64,000 nt of DNA from Anaerocolumna sp. (GTDB lineage Bacteria > Bacillota > Clostridia > Lachnospirales > Lachnospiraceae): contig JAQSXJ010000005.1 in assembly GCA_029256725.1 (NCBI GenBank), positions 150,513 to 214,512 of the forward strand, written 5' to 3'. Of the stretch, positions 25,983-36,429 are shown in pieces. Within the stretch, counting starts at the first letter, position 1. The number at the start of each line of letters is the position of its first letter. The position numbers and the translations under genes are program-made. Below the pieces are notes generated by a model. It saw only the letters and a program-made list of their open reading frames with translations. It searched no databases and was not told the DNA's origin.

Positions 25983-27578
25983 ATGATTGACAGACTAAAG
26001 CAAGTACCGGTTCAGTTGCTTAACCAATGGAATAAATACACCAGCAAACAGAAAACGATTATTATTGGAGTTGTTGCTACTATTTTTCTGGCGCTTGTCA
26101 TATTGGTTACCGTAATGAACAGAACTGAATATAAAGAGTTATTTACAGGCGAAAATAAAAAAGATGTTAGCACTATTGCAGGTCTGTTAAAAGATGAAGC
26201 AATCGCCTATAAATTAAGCAGTGATGGTATGACTATCGATGTGGATAAGGACAAATTCTCTGATGCGCTTTTACTGGTGTACAGCAGTGATGTTCCCACA
26301 ACAGGATTAACCATGGACCAGTTGGTGAAAAATGATTTGAGTACAACCAACAGTGATCGTAATTTAAAGAATCATTTATATGTGCAGACAGAAATCAGAA
26401 ATTACCTTATTAAGATGAAAGGTATTAAAGATGCTCAGGTAACTTATGTGCCATCTGATACGACATACAGCGTTTTGACCGAAAAGACGGATTTACCGGC
26501 CAGTGTGGCCTTGACCATAACAGATGAATTTGATGTTGCTAATGCTACTGCTGTTGCAGAATATGTAGCTGCGGCTATTGGAAATGAGTCTACAGATAAA
26601 ATCAAGATAATAGATCAGAATGGAGCACTTTTATTTGGCGGTAAAGATGACCTTTACACGGGAACTGCCAATTCTGTACTGGAATATAAAGAAAAGCTTC
26701 AAAACACTTATAACAACAATATTTACATGTTAATGTTAAAACTTGGGTATACAGATGTACAGCCAATGTTCAATTGGAAACTTAATATGGATAAAGTTAC
26801 TCAATTGTATAATGAAAAGATTCCGGCAGATGGTCAGGATCAAGGTTTATACGGTGAGTATTATTCTTATGACACTAAGAACACCAATGAAACCAGTGGT
26901 GGTACCCCTGGAACAGATTCCAATGATGAAACCGCTTATGAAGTTGATAACGGTACTGGCAGTGATTCTTCGTCCTCTACTGTACAAATCAAGTACCTGC
27001 CCAGTGAAAGGGTAACCAATACTGAATATGAAGTAGGTGCTGTAATACCGGAAGAATCTTCAGGCAGTATTATTATGACAAAAGTGGTTACGGTTACTGA
27101 AGAAGAATTAAAGCTCAGAGGTGATCTTGCTGACAAGACTTTTGATCAGTATGCAATAGAAAATAAGGAACCTGTTAAAATAACCGTAGATGAAGAGGTG
27201 TATAATGCGGTTTCATTGGCAACAGGTATATCCACTGATAAAATTTCGATTATAGCATATCAGCAGTCAGTCTTTGTCCCCACACAAACGACTCCAAGAG
27301 ACTGGTCCTTCTATCTGCAGATTCTTCTTGCAGTGGGTATTGTTGGTCTGTTGATATTTGTAGTCTTTAAAGGAACAGCACCTGCTGAGGTTACAGAGCT
27401 TGAGCCCGAACTTTCTGTAGAACAGCTGTTAGCAACAACTAAGGAAAATCAATCTTTAGAAGATATCGAGTTCAGCGAGAAATCAGAAGCAAAGAAGATG
27501 ATCGAGAAATTTGTGGACGAGAACCCGGATGCGGTTGCTCAGTTGCTGCGTAACTGGCTAAACGACGAATGGGGTTGA
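25983..27578 (+). CDS. fliF: Flagellar MS-ring protein FliF
   Basis: Membrane ring that nucleates the basal body, 531 residues. It has membrane segments at about 25-45 and 443-463, two periplasmic-type ring-building domains after the first segment, an Asp/Thr/Ser-rich insertion (about 290-330), and a C-terminal tail ending NPDAVAQLLRNWLNDEWG, the FliG-binding peptide. AAGGAG precedes the ATG. The stop overlaps the possible upstream ATGs of fliG, consistent with translational coupling. Confidence 0.97.
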   Translation: MIDRLKQVPVQLLNQWNKYTSKQKTIIIGVVATIFLALVILVTVMNRTEYKELFTGENKKDVSTIAGLLKDEAIAYKLSSDGMTIDVDKDKFSDALLLVYSSDVPTTGLTMDQLVKNDLSTTNSDRNLKNHLYVQTEIRNYLIKMKGIKDAQVTYVPSDTTYSVLTEKTDLPASVALTITDEFDVANATAVAEYVAAAIGNESTDKIKIIDQNGALLFGGKDDLYTGTANSVLEYKEKLQNTYNNNIYMLMLKLGYTDVQPMFNWKLNMDKVTQLYNEKIPADGQDQGLYGEYYSYDTKNTNETSGGTPGTDSNDETAYEVDNGTGSDSSSSTVQIKYLPSERVTNTEYEVGAVIPEESSGSIIMTKVVTVTEEELKLRGDLADKTFDQYAIENKEPVKITVDEEVYNAVSLATGISTDKISIIAYQQSVFVPTQTTPRDWSFYLQILLAVGIVGLLIFVVFKGTAPAEVTELEPELSVEQLLATTKENQSLEDIEFSEKSEAKKMIEKFVDENPDAVAQLLRNWLNDEWG

Positions 27579-27589
27579 TGGAGGGGAAT

Positions 27590-28600
27590 ATGTCAAAGAA
27601 TTTAGAAATATCAGGCGTACAAAAAGCTGCAGTTCTCCTTATAGCCTTAGGACCAGAGAAATCAGCAAGTATCTTTAAACATTTAAAAGAAGATGAAATA
27701 GAGCAATTAACATTAGAAATAGCAAATACCAGAAGTGTTAACCCCTCAACCAAAGAACAGGTTCTGGATGAATTTTATGAAATCTGTCTGGCGCAGCAAT
27801 ACATTGCAGAAGGTGGTATTGCATATGCAAAAGAGTTGTTGGAAAAAGCACTTGGAGAAGATAAAGCAAAGGATGTTATTGGTAAGCTTACAGCATCCTT
27901 GCAGGTTAGACCTTTTGAATTTGTCAGAAAAGCAGATGCAAGTCAAATGCTTAACTTTATACAAGATGAACATCCTCAGACCATTGCATTAATTCTTTCT
28001 TATTTATCATCTGGACAGGCTTCTGCTATTATCTCGGCGCTTGCACCGGATAAGCAGGCAGATGTTGCGAAACGTATCGCTCAGATGGATCGTACATCAC
28101 CTGATGTTATAAAAGAAGTGGAAAGAGTACTGGAACGTAAGTTATCCTCACTTGTTAATCAGGATTACACCATTGTCGGCGGTGTTGATTCTATTGTATC
28201 AATCTTAAATACAGTTGATAGAGGTACAGAGAAACACATTATGGAAACTCTGGAAATTGAAGAGCCAGAATTAGCTGATGAAATCAGGAGAAAGATGTTT
28301 GTATTTGAAGATATCCTTACCCTGGATGATCGTTCAATTCAGAGAGTGCTTCGTGAAGTTGATAATAATGAATTAGCAGTCGCATTAAAGGCTTCCAATG
28401 AAGAAGTACAGAATGTTGTATTTAATAACCTGTCAAAACGTCTTGCTGCAATGATTAGGGAGGATATGGAATTTATGGGTCCTGTTCGTCTGAAAGATGT
28501 TGAAGAAGCACAGCAGAAGATTGTTAATATTATTAGAAAGTTAGAGGACTCCGCTGAGATTATTATTTCCAGAGGTGGAGGTGATGAGATAGTTGTCTAA
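27590..28600 (+). CDS. fliG: Flagellar motor switch protein FliG
   Basis: Rotor protein that contacts the stator and sets direction of rotation, 336 residues. The N-terminal FliF-binding domain begins ISGVQKAAVLLIALGPEKSASI, the middle domain has EHPQTIALILSYL, and the C-terminal torque helix region has FVFEDILTLDDRSIQRVLREVD. GGAGG at 27580-27584 favours the ATG at 27590; ATGs at 27569 and 27578 overlap fliF. Its end overlaps fliH by 8 bases. Confidence 0.96.
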   Translation: MSKNLEISGVQKAAVLLIALGPEKSASIFKHLKEDEIEQLTLEIANTRSVNPSTKEQVLDEFYEICLAQQYIAEGGIAYAKELLEKALGEDKAKDVIGKLTASLQVRPFEFVRKADASQMLNFIQDEHPQTIALILSYLSSGQASAIISALAPDKQADVAKRIAQMDRTSPDVIKEVERVLERKLSSLVNQDYTIVGGVDSIVSILNTVDRGTEKHIMETLEIEEPELADEIRRKMFVFEDILTLDDRSIQRVLREVDNNELAVALKASNEEVQNVVFNNLSKRLAAMIREDMEFMGPVRLKDVEEAQQKIVNIIRKLEDSAEIIISRGGGDEIVV

Positions 28601-29411
28601 TCTTATTAAATCCAGATATGTAGCATTAACCGGGGAAAATAAGTTTGTAGTTGATTCTAATGAAAGAAGCGAAGAGTTCCGCGTTATCAATTTCGCAAAC
28701 AGACCTCAGGTTCAACTTATAAATAAGGAAGAAACTGCAGCAACAACAGAAGGATTTGTCCTTGGTATAGATGCTCCTGTAATTGAAGAGGAAGAGCCTA
28801 AGTTAAGTGAAGAAGAGCTTAGAATTCAGTTGGAGGATATGATAGCTAAGGCTGAAGAAGAAGCAGCTCTTATTCGCAAAACCGCGGAAGAAGAAAGCCA
28901 AGCATATAGTCAGAAACTATATGAAGAAGCTGAAAGAAACGGTTATGAAGAAGGACTCAAAACAGGAATGCAAGAAGCTTTAAAAAAGCAGAATGAATAT
29001 GAAGAACTAAAAGTAAAACTTCTTGCAGAATACGAAGAAAAGGCAGCTTCATTGGAACCGGAATTTGCTGGAATAATGGCAAGGTTAATAGAAAAAGTAA
29101 CAAGGGTATCCATTGATGGAAAAAAAGGTGTTATAACTCACTTATTGCATAGAGCAATTTTGCATGGAGATAACAGTAAATTCTATCATATAAAGGTATC
29201 AAAAGAGGATTATGAAGAGGTTCTGGCATATAAACCAAAGTTGCTTGAAGTTGTAAGCGATAGTATTGAACTGGATATAGCAGTTGATAAGAACCTACTT
29301 CAAAACCAGTGTATTATAGATATGGAAACTGGTATTTTAGATTGCAGTCTTGATACACAACTGGAAAACTTAAAGAAAGATATAATATTACTTTCAAATG
29401 ACAATTTATAA
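28593..29411 (+). CDS. fliH: Flagellar assembly protein FliH
   Basis: Negative regulator and stator-like partner of the export ATPase FliI, 272 residues. A long Glu-rich helical N-terminal half (about 70-160) precedes a C-terminal globular region with VTRVSIDGKKGVITHLLHRAI and CIIDMETGILDCSLDTQLENLK. A full GGAGGTGAT SD at 28577-28585 (inside fliG) with 7-base spacing identifies the TTG at 28593 as start. Confidence 0.9.
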   Translation: MSNLIKSRYVALTGENKFVVDSNERSEEFRVINFANRPQVQLINKEETAATTEGFVLGIDAPVIEEEEPKLSEEELRIQLEDMIAKAEEEAALIRKTAEEESQAYSQKLYEEAERNGYEEGLKTGMQEALKKQNEYEELKVKLLAEYEEKAASLEPEFAGIMARLIEKVTRVSIDGKKGVITHLLHRAILHGDNSKFYHIKVSKEDYEEVLAYKPKLLEVVSDSIELDIAVDKNLLQNQCIIDMETGILDCSLDTQLENLKKDIILLSNDNL

Positions 29412-29490
29412 TATTTATGAATGCATGTACTGATTACGGGTAAGTATTAACGACTTCATGGACAAATATGATATGCGGGAAAGAGGTTAT

Positions 29491-30801
29491 ATGAGTTTAG
29501 CTACCTTAGATAAATATGATATTTTGTTGGATAGAACCTATGAGAAACAATTGGGTAAAGTAGTTAAGGTTGTAGGTCTTACAATTGAATCCATTGGACC
29601 TAAAGCGAATTTAAATGACCTTTGTATCATTGTTTCTTCAGATAAATCCCAGACCATTATGGCTGAGGTGGTAGGATTTCGTGAAAATCGTATTCTGCTT
29701 ATGCCTTATGATAGTATTGAAGGCGTGGGTGTCGGCAGTACGGTTGAATCCACAGGCAGACCTTTAAATGTTGCAGTAGGTGATGATCTGCTGGGAAAGA
29801 CATTGGATGGCTTGGGAAGAACTATAGATAAGACAGAACTGAAAGCTACTGCAGAGTATTCTGTTGAAGCACAACCTCCAGACCCGTTAATGAGAAAGAT
29901 TATAGACGAGGTATTGCCCTTAGGTGTAAAAGCGGTGGATGGTATGATAACCGTCGGAAAGGGACAAAGGATAGGAATCTTTGCCGGTAGTGGTGTTGGT
30001 AAGAGTACTCTTATGGGGATGTTTGCTAGAAATACAAAAGCAGATATTAATGTTATAGCTCTTATTGGCGAGCGTGGCAGGGAAGTAAGAGAGTTTTTGG
30101 AAAGAGATCTGGGCGAAGAAGGTATGCGCCGTTCAGTGGTTGTGGTAGCAACTTCCGATAAACCAGCCCTAATAAGAAATAAAGCAGCTAAAACAGCAAC
30201 AGCAATAGCAGAGTATTTCAGGGATCAAGGTAAAGATGTTCTCTTTATGATGGATAATCTCACACGATTTTCCATGGCTCAGCGAGAAATTGGTCTTGCC
30301 TCTGGTGAGCCGCCTGTATCCAGAGGGTATCCACCAAGTGTTTATTCAGAAATGCCCAAGTTATTAGAACGAGCAGGTAACTCAGATAAGGGTTCTATTA
30401 CAGGACTGTATGCAGTTTTAGTAGATGGCGATGATTTCAACGAACCAATTACTGATACGGCCAGAGGTATCCTTGACGGTCATATAATGTTGACTAGAAA
30501 GATGGCCAATAAGAATCATTATCCTGCAATTGATGTCCTGCAGAGTATCTCGCGTGTTATGTCCTCCGTAGCGGCTTCAGAACATAAAGAAGCAGCAGGC
30601 AAGCTAAAGAACGTACTGGCTACGTATACAGAAGCAGAAGATTTAATCAATATAGGTGCTTATAAAAACGGCTCCAACAAAAATATTGATTATGCAATAA
30701 CAAAGATAGAAGCAGTTAACAACTTTTTAAGACAGGGTGTTCATGAGAAATTTGATTTTGACACGATAACAGAGGAGCTTCTAAGTTTATTTGAAGATTA
30801 G
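29491..30801 (+). CDS. fliI: Flagellum-specific export ATPase FliI
   Basis: F1-beta-like ATPase that energises early type III export, 436 residues. Walker A is GSGVGKST, Walker B DVLFMMDNLTRFSMAQREIGLASGEPP. GGGAAAGAGG at 29477-29486 supports the ATG at 29491. The frame extends to an ATG at 29458, but that has no SD and adds residues not usual for the family. Confidence 0.97.
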   Translation: MSLATLDKYDILLDRTYEKQLGKVVKVVGLTIESIGPKANLNDLCIIVSSDKSQTIMAEVVGFRENRILLMPYDSIEGVGVGSTVESTGRPLNVAVGDDLLGKTLDGLGRTIDKTELKATAEYSVEAQPPDPLMRKIIDEVLPLGVKAVDGMITVGKGQRIGIFAGSGVGKSTLMGMFARNTKADINVIALIGERGREVREFLERDLGEEGMRRSVVVVATSDKPALIRNKAAKTATAIAEYFRDQGKDVLFMMDNLTRFSMAQREIGLASGEPPVSRGYPPSVYSEMPKLLERAGNSDKGSITGLYAVLVDGDDFNEPITDTARGILDGHIMLTRKMANKNHYPAIDVLQSISRVMSSVAASEHKEAAGKLKNVLATYTEAEDLINIGAYKNGSNKNIDYAITKIEAVNNFLRQGVHEKFDFDTITEELLSLFED

Positions 30802-30833
30802 TATACTAGGCTCTTATCGGGAAAGGTCGTTTT

Positions 30834-31280
30834 ATGGCGAAGTTTATATATAAGATGGAGAATATCCTGGGCATCAAATACAAAATGGAAGATCAAGCGA
30901 AAACTGCATATGGTCATGCCAGAAGAAAACTTATGAAAGAGGAAGAAAAGCTTCTTTATTTAAAAAATTTATTGGATGAATACGTAAATACAAATAAAGA
31001 GTTAAGAATGAAGAAGCTTGATATAAAGAAGTTAAGAGAATATACAGAGGCTGCAGAATCAGTAAAAAAAGATATAAAATTGCAGGAACTGGCAGTGAAA
31101 AAAGCAGAACAGCAGGTTGAACTTGCAAGGCAGAAACTAAATCTTGCAATGCTGGAAAGAAAAACCCATGAAAAACTCAAGGAAAATGCCAAAGAAGTAT
31201 TTTTCATGGAACTTGCTTCAGTGGAACGAAAAGAAGTTGATGAGCTGGTAAGCTTTAAATATAATAATCCTACCAATTAG
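30834..31280 (+). CDS. fliJ: FliJ-like flagellar export chaperone
   Basis: 148-residue, almost wholly helical, Lys/Glu-rich protein, predicted coiled coil throughout. FliJ is the gamma-subunit-like stalk of the export ATPase and follows fliI in most operons, as here. Sequence alone would not settle it; position and coiled-coil character do. Confidence 0.85.
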   Translation: MAKFIYKMENILGIKYKMEDQAKTAYGHARRKLMKEEEKLLYLKNLLDEYVNTNKELRMKKLDIKKLREYTEAAESVKKDIKLQELAVKKAEQQVELARQKLNLAMLERKTHEKLKENAKEVFFMELASVERKEVDELVSFKYNNPTN

Positions 31281-31291
31281 GAGGAATGGAA

Positions 31292-32068
31292 ATGGCAAAG
31301 AAAAACGAAGGGGCAGAAGGCTCCGAGAAAGAAAGAAGTATCGGTAGCAGGATAATAGTTGCCTTAATTGTATTTTCTGTAATATTAATCTGGCTGGTTG
31401 TATTTGCTCTTTTGGTTAAATTAGACGTTAACGGACTAGGTTCCTCTGTTCTTAGACCATTGATTAAAGACATACCTGTAGTTAATAAGATTCTTCCTGA
31501 TATTACGGAAGAACAGATGGCATATGAAAATGATTATCCTTATACCTCTTTAGAAGAGGCGATAGATCGCATAAAAGAATTAGAAGGTGAAGTCGAAGAT
31601 TTGACTGGTAGCAAAGAAGCATCTGATAAGACAGTAACCGACCAGCAGGCTGAAATCGAAAAGCTCAAAGTCTATGAAGCTGACCAGGAAGCGTTTGAAG
31701 CAAGAGTAAAAGAATTTGATGAAAAGGTTGTATTTGCCGATCAGGCACCTAGTATAGAAGAGTATAAAGCTTATTATGAAAGCATAGATCCCGCTAATGC
31801 GGAAGAAATCTACAGACAGGTTGTAGAACAGCTGCAATATTCCGAAGCCATTAAAGAAAAGGCTGAAATCTACAGGAAAATGAAACCAGATGCAGCAGCT
31901 CAGATATTAGAAACAATGACGGCAGATATTGAAACGGTAGCACAAATGTTGTTAAGTATGAGAGCTTCAGAAAGTTCTTCCATACTAGCTGCTATGGACA
32001 CAACAGCTGCAGCAAAGATTACCAAGAAAATGATAGATATGGATGCGCAGCTGGCAGGTGATAACTAG
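31292..32068 (+). CDS. MotE/YlxF-like protein with MgtE N-terminal-type domain
   Basis: 258-residue bitopic protein: a basic N-terminus, one membrane segment (about 16-43), a coiled coil (about 90-145), and a C-terminal segment AEIYRKMKPDAAAQILETMTADIETVAQMLLSMRASESSSILAAMD, which resembles the MgtE N-terminal domain. Proteins of this design sit between fliJ and fliK in Firmicutes (YlxF) and include the motor chaperone MotE of other bacteria. A role near the stator or export gate is inference. AGGAGG with 7-base spacing favours the second ATG (31292). Confidence 0.75.
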   Translation: MAKKNEGAEGSEKERSIGSRIIVALIVFSVILIWLVVFALLVKLDVNGLGSSVLRPLIKDIPVVNKILPDITEEQMAYENDYPYTSLEEAIDRIKELEGEVEDLTGSKEASDKTVTDQQAEIEKLKVYEADQEAFEARVKEFDEKVVFADQAPSIEEYKAYYESIDPANAEEIYRQVVEQLQYSEAIKEKAEIYRKMKPDAAAQILETMTADIETVAQMLLSMRASESSSILAAMDTTAAAKITKKMIDMDAQLAGDN

Positions 32069-32151
32069 GCTTAAGGTCTGTGCGGTCTCATTAGATTAAA
32101 GACTGCACTTGCTTAAGTATAAATAATATTAGAAGAAAGGAGGAACTAAGT

Positions 32152-33546
32152 ATGATGCAAAATGTAAAGGCTAATTTTACGCAAATATTCGCTGGCACAA
32201 GCAGTGGAAGTTCAGTAAAAAATTCAGTAAAAACCAGTCAGAAGTCTTTTGATGATGTGATTGCAGGGAGCTTAAAAAGTAATAAAAAAAATCTGGCAAG
32301 TAATGGACCGGATGAAAAAGCTGCTATAAAAGAATCTTCAGGTACTTTAGATAATAAACAACCACAGACAAAAGTACTGAATCAGGAAAACAAAGCACCT
32401 GGTAATGAAACAGTTAATACTGCTGCCCCGAATACAGATGTTGTTGCAGAGAATATTGATCAGCTTGAAGAGGTTACTGAAACTGACAGTAGTGATACGG
32501 ATGCAGCACAGTTATTAAATCTTCAAAATTTAGGATTACCAAGTATAGAAGATATTCTTAATGCAATAAAAAGCAGCATTCAGAAGAAACTGGGTATTTC
32601 AGAGGAAGATATGGATAAAGCATTGGAGGCTCTGGGATTTACTCCTTTAAATCTGCTGGATGTTAACAATCTGAAGCAATTTCTCTTACAGGTAAGCAAC
32701 AGTGATGATAGTATGGCTTTTTTGACGAATGAAGAGTTGAGCAATAACTTAAAAGAGCTACTGAATGTATGCGATACCATCAAAGAACAATTTTCTATTT
32801 CTAAAGAGCAGCTTCCCCTCTTAACACAACAAGCAGCGCAGATCAATACTGTTAATAGTGCGATAAAAACTGAAACTACTGCAGAAAATTTAGCAGGACA
32901 GGAAGAGTTTGATATTACTGTTGTCAAAACAGTTAATACAGAAACAGCTGTTAGTTCAGAGGGCAACAAAAAAGCTGGTGACAATAAAGCTGAGCATAAT
33001 TTATCAGCTTCAGAACTAATGATACAGAATCTGGCTGTTAATACAACTACACAAGATGTTTCCTTTAATGATCAACTGGCTAGAACCCAGCAAATCAGAG
33101 AAGTAACCAGTCAAATTTTAGAAGCTATTCGAATTAACATTAAACCTGATCAAACTTCAATGGAGCTTCAGTTAAATCCTGAAAATCTTGGAAGAATCAA
33201 TCTTACGGTAGTATCAAAAGATGGAATCCTTACTGCTAAGTTTGTTACTGGAACTGAAACAGCAAAAGAAGCTATTGAGAGCCAGTTGCAGGTATTTAAG
33301 GAGAATTTAAATAATCAAGGCTTAAAAGTTGAAAATGTAGAAGTTACGGTATCTTATTCTGCATTTGACCGCAAAAATCAAGAGTTTAGCGATGGAAGTG
33401 GTAAAGAAGAACAGAATAAGCAAAAGAATAAGTTGTTTAAAGATATCAGTCAGCTTAATGATACGTTCTCTGATATTGATGAGAATGATTCCATGGGAAT
33501 AAACGACCTGGATGAAAACACAAGCAGCATTAACTATACCGTATAA
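32152..33546 (+). CDS. fliK: Flagellar hook-length control protein FliK
   Basis: 464-residue Asn/Gln/Ser/Thr-rich secreted ruler. The N-terminal two thirds are low-complexity; the conserved C-terminal domain reads INIKPDQTSMELQLNPENLGRINLTVVSKDGILTAKFVTGTETAKEAI, including the LNPxxLGxI pattern. It would switch export specificity when the hook reaches its length. AAAGGAGG precedes the start. flgD follows 18 bases later. Confidence 0.93.
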   Translation: MMQNVKANFTQIFAGTSSGSSVKNSVKTSQKSFDDVIAGSLKSNKKNLASNGPDEKAAIKESSGTLDNKQPQTKVLNQENKAPGNETVNTAAPNTDVVAENIDQLEEVTETDSSDTDAAQLLNLQNLGLPSIEDILNAIKSSIQKKLGISEEDMDKALEALGFTPLNLLDVNNLKQFLLQVSNSDDSMAFLTNEELSNNLKELLNVCDTIKEQFSISKEQLPLLTQQAAQINTVNSAIKTETTAENLAGQEEFDITVVKTVNTETAVSSEGNKKAGDNKAEHNLSASELMIQNLAVNTTTQDVSFNDQLARTQQIREVTSQILEAIRINIKPDQTSMELQLNPENLGRINLTVVSKDGILTAKFVTGTETAKEAIESQLQVFKENLNNQGLKVENVEVTVSYSAFDRKNQEFSDGSGKEEQNKQKNKLFKDISQLNDTFSDIDENDSMGINDLDENTSSINYTV

Positions 33547-33564
33547 GAAAAAGAAGGAGGAAGC

Positions 33565-34377
33565 ATGAGCGTTCTCGGAGTAACAAATGGTAAAGTTGTT
33601 GACACCAGTTCATCGGCAACAACTAATACAACAGGAACTTCATCACTTGACAAAAATGCATTTTTACAGCTTTTAGTTACCCAGATGAAATATCAGGATC
33701 CTTTGAATCCTAGTACGGATACGCAGTTTGTTCAACAGTTGGCAACCTTTTCCCAATTAGAGCAAATGCAGAACCTAAATTTAACAACAACCAACAATCA
33801 GGCCTTTGGTCTTATGGGTATGGAAGTTGAGGTTAGTACAAAAGATTCTGCCGGTAAAGTTACAACAAAGACCGGTACAGTGGATTATGTGGTCATGAAT
33901 AATGGGACTGCAAAACTTGCCATAGATGGTAGTTTGTATACCCTTGATCAAGTTACAACAGTTCTTGACAGTACTTATTTATTTGAAAAGGGACTCCCTT
34001 ATATCACTAAGAAAGTTGATACAACTTTTGATAAAGAGAAACCGGAAGATGTTAGCTTTACGGTAGATTTAGGATCCGGTAAAACCGTAGCAACAGATGT
34101 TGCGGTAATCATTAATAATACAGTTGTCGATTCTAAATATGTGAAGTTAGATGGTACGAAAGTTACAATCAGCAAAGAAGCATTAGCAAAACTGGAAAAT
34201 GGCACTTATAAACCTACGATTATGTTTAATGATGCGAACTATACAGTAGCATCAAATCAGATTTCAATAACGGTAAAAGGAACTGTAGAAGAGGAAAAGC
34301 CTGATGAAACCGGGGATGGTTCCGGAAATGAAGGAGATGGTACTGATGATACAGGGAAAACCGGTACAGAAGATTAA
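33565..34377 (+). CDS. flgD: Flagellar hook-capping protein FlgD
   Basis: Hook cap scaffold, 270 residues. The conserved N-terminal segment is LDKNAFLQLLVTQMKYQDPLNPSTDTQFVQQLATFSQLEQMQNL. The C-terminal part is an Ig/Tudor-like region that ends in a long acidic Gly/Asp/Glu/Thr tail (about residues 238-270), unusual for FlgD. AAGGAGGA precedes the ATG. Confidence 0.94.
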   Translation: MSVLGVTNGKVVDTSSSATTNTTGTSSLDKNAFLQLLVTQMKYQDPLNPSTDTQFVQQLATFSQLEQMQNLNLTTTNNQAFGLMGMEVEVSTKDSAGKVTTKTGTVDYVVMNNGTAKLAIDGSLYTLDQVTTVLDSTYLFEKGLPYITKKVDTTFDKEKPEDVSFTVDLGSGKTVATDVAVIINNTVVDSKYVKLDGTKVTISKEALAKLENGTYKPTIMFNDANYTVASNQISITVKGTVEEEKPDETGDGSGNEGDGTDDTGKTGTED

Positions 34378-34474
34378 AGTGGATGAAGGAATGGATTCCG
34401 GAGCCAATATAACATAAGACTCAATAACTATTTACAGAATGCCCACATGGAAGTAGGCATAGAAAGAGGCTTAT

Positions 34475-34870
34475 ATGAATCAAATATCACAAACTAAATA
34501 CTCTTCCATCGAGCAGATGACAGGACAGTTGCTTAAGGGAAGACCGGTTAAGCAATCAAGTCAGCAGGATGCTAAAGTTTCCTTTCAAAAGATTTTGGAA
34601 AGTCAGTATGTTGAACAAAATGCCGGCTTAAAATTTTCAAAGCATGCCAATGAAAGACTACAGAGCAGAAACATTGATCTGTCTGATGAACAGCTTGAAA
34701 AACTGACAGCAGGAACAAAGAAAGCACAGGAAAAAGGAATATCAGAGTCCCTTGTAGTAGTTGATAACATCGCTTTCATTGTTAATGTAAAAAACAGTAC
34801 TGTTATAACCGCGCTTGATGAAGGAGAGGACAAAATATTTACTAACATAGACGGTGCCGTAATTATGTAA
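34475..34870 (+). CDS. Conserved flagellar-operon protein (TIGR02530-like)
   Basis: 131-residue protein with the central motif LKFSKHANERLQSRNIDLSDEQLEKL and VVVDNIAFIVNVKNSTVITALD, a pattern found in a small family encoded between flgD and flgE in Firmicutes (TIGR02530 type). The biochemical role is not established. AAGAGG lies 6 bases before the ATG. Its position here, between hook cap and hook genes, fits the family. Confidence 0.8.
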   Translation: MNQISQTKYSSIEQMTGQLLKGRPVKQSSQQDAKVSFQKILESQYVEQNAGLKFSKHANERLQSRNIDLSDEQLEKLTAGTKKAQEKGISESLVVVDNIAFIVNVKNSTVITALDEGEDKIFTNIDGAVIM

Positions 34871-34947
34871 ATGCCGGACCTTAGGGAGGCAATAAGGTCC
34901 TTGACTGACAGAGAGGACAGGCACATTAATAAGGAGGTCATTTCATT

Positions 34948-36429
34948 ATGATGAGATCATTATATTCCGGAATTTCCGGATTAAGTGTTCACCAGACAAA
35001 GATGGATGTAATTGGTAATAATATTGCAAACGTTAATACAGTTGGTTTTAAGGCAAGCAGAGTATCTTTCTCTGATGTATTCTATCAGACAGTTCAGGGT
35101 GCTACAGGCCCTAATGAATCAACAGGTGCTGCTGGGCAGAACGCCATGCAGATTGGTTTAGGCAGTACAGTTTCTTCTATTGTTTCATCTCCTACCAAAA
35201 CAGGTGGCGCACAGAGAACAGACGACCCCTTTGATATTATGATAAACGGAGATTCATTCTTTGTTGTAAATCAAGGTGGAACTAACTATTTTACAAAGGC
35301 TGGTAATTTTAAGATTGATGCGAATGGTACCTTAGCTACCGCTAGTGGTGGTACTGTGATGGGATGGCAAGTTGATCCGAATGATCCAACAAAAACAGTA
35401 GCTGATGTAGTATCGCCTTTAAAAATCATGTCTCCTGAAAACTTATATTCAACGCCAGTTGCAACTACGGCAGTAACTATAAGCGGAAATATTGACAACA
35501 AAGATACACAGCTTGCTATTGGTGGAAGTGGAAAGACAATTAATATAGCTTTTTACGATAATTTGGGACAGGCGTATAATGCTACAGTAAAATTAATGCA
35601 TAATACTACTGGAACAGCTCCAAATCAGACAGATGTAGATAACCAATATACAATGCAGCTTGTTGATGTGCTGGATGCAAATGGTAAAAGTATTTACAAA
35701 ACTGGATCTGGCACTACTGCAGATCCGTATAAGGATACCTCTATAAAACCTATAAGTTTTGGTGGTGTTGATTATACACTGGATACAGCAACTGGAAAGC
35801 TTACTACAACAGGTACCTTGCCGGTAGTTACATTTAATGCTACTACTGGTAAATTTGTAAGTGCCATAGGTTCAGGCACTGATAATGGCACTGGAACTGA
35901 TAGCAATAAAAGCTTAAATTTTTCAATTACAGATACATCCACAGCAGGCAGCCCCTTCCGTAATATAACTGTAGATTTATCAACGATTACCATGTTTGGT
36001 GGTAGCGGTAAAACTACCCTTGAGTTTACCCCTGGTGATCTGGAGAATAAAGGAGGAGGACGTAAAGCTGGTAACATGAGCGGTATCAGTGTTGATACTT
36101 CTGGTAAAATTTACGGAACTTATGACAATGGAGATAATAGACTTTTAGGTCAAATTGCTGTTGCATCTTTTTCAAATCCGGCTGGTCTTGAAGCAGTTGG
36201 TGGAAATCTATTTGCGCAAACCCAGAATTCAGGTAAGTTTGATGGCATTGGAAAGGATGTATCAAGTGACGGTGGCAGCTTTACTACCGGCGTTCTTGAA
36301 ATGTCAAACGTAGACTTGGCTTCTGAATTTACAGAAATGATAACAACCCAGAGAGGCTTCCAGGCTAACTCAAGAATTATAACAACCTCTGATACTTTAT
36401 TAGAGGAACTGATTAATCTTAAACGATAG
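34948..36429 (+). CDS. flgE: Flagellar hook protein FlgE
   Basis: Hook subunit of 493 residues. N-terminal MRSLYSGISGLSVHQTKMDVIGNNIANVNTVGFKASRVSF and C-terminal VDLASEFTEMITTQRGFQANSRIITTSDTLLEELINLKR are the family end motifs. The central region is a Thr/Gly-rich insertion. AAGGAGG at about 34931-34937 precedes two adjacent ATGs. Flanked by the TIGR02530-type gene and flbD. Confidence 0.96.
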   Translation: MMRSLYSGISGLSVHQTKMDVIGNNIANVNTVGFKASRVSFSDVFYQTVQGATGPNESTGAAGQNAMQIGLGSTVSSIVSSPTKTGGAQRTDDPFDIMINGDSFFVVNQGGTNYFTKAGNFKIDANGTLATASGGTVMGWQVDPNDPTKTVADVVSPLKIMSPENLYSTPVATTAVTISGNIDNKDTQLAIGGSGKTINIAFYDNLGQAYNATVKLMHNTTGTAPNQTDVDNQYTMQLVDVLDANGKSIYKTGSGTTADPYKDTSIKPISFGGVDYTLDTATGKLTTTGTLPVVTFNATTGKFVSAIGSGTDNGTGTDSNKSLNFSITDTSTAGSPFRNITVDLSTITMFGGSGKTTLEFTPGDLENKGGGRKAGNMSGISVDTSGKIYGTYDNGDNRLLGQIAVASFSNPAGLEAVGGNLFAQTQNSGKFDGIGKDVSSDGGSFTTGVLEMSNVDLASEFTEMITTQRGFQANSRIITTSDTLLEELINLKR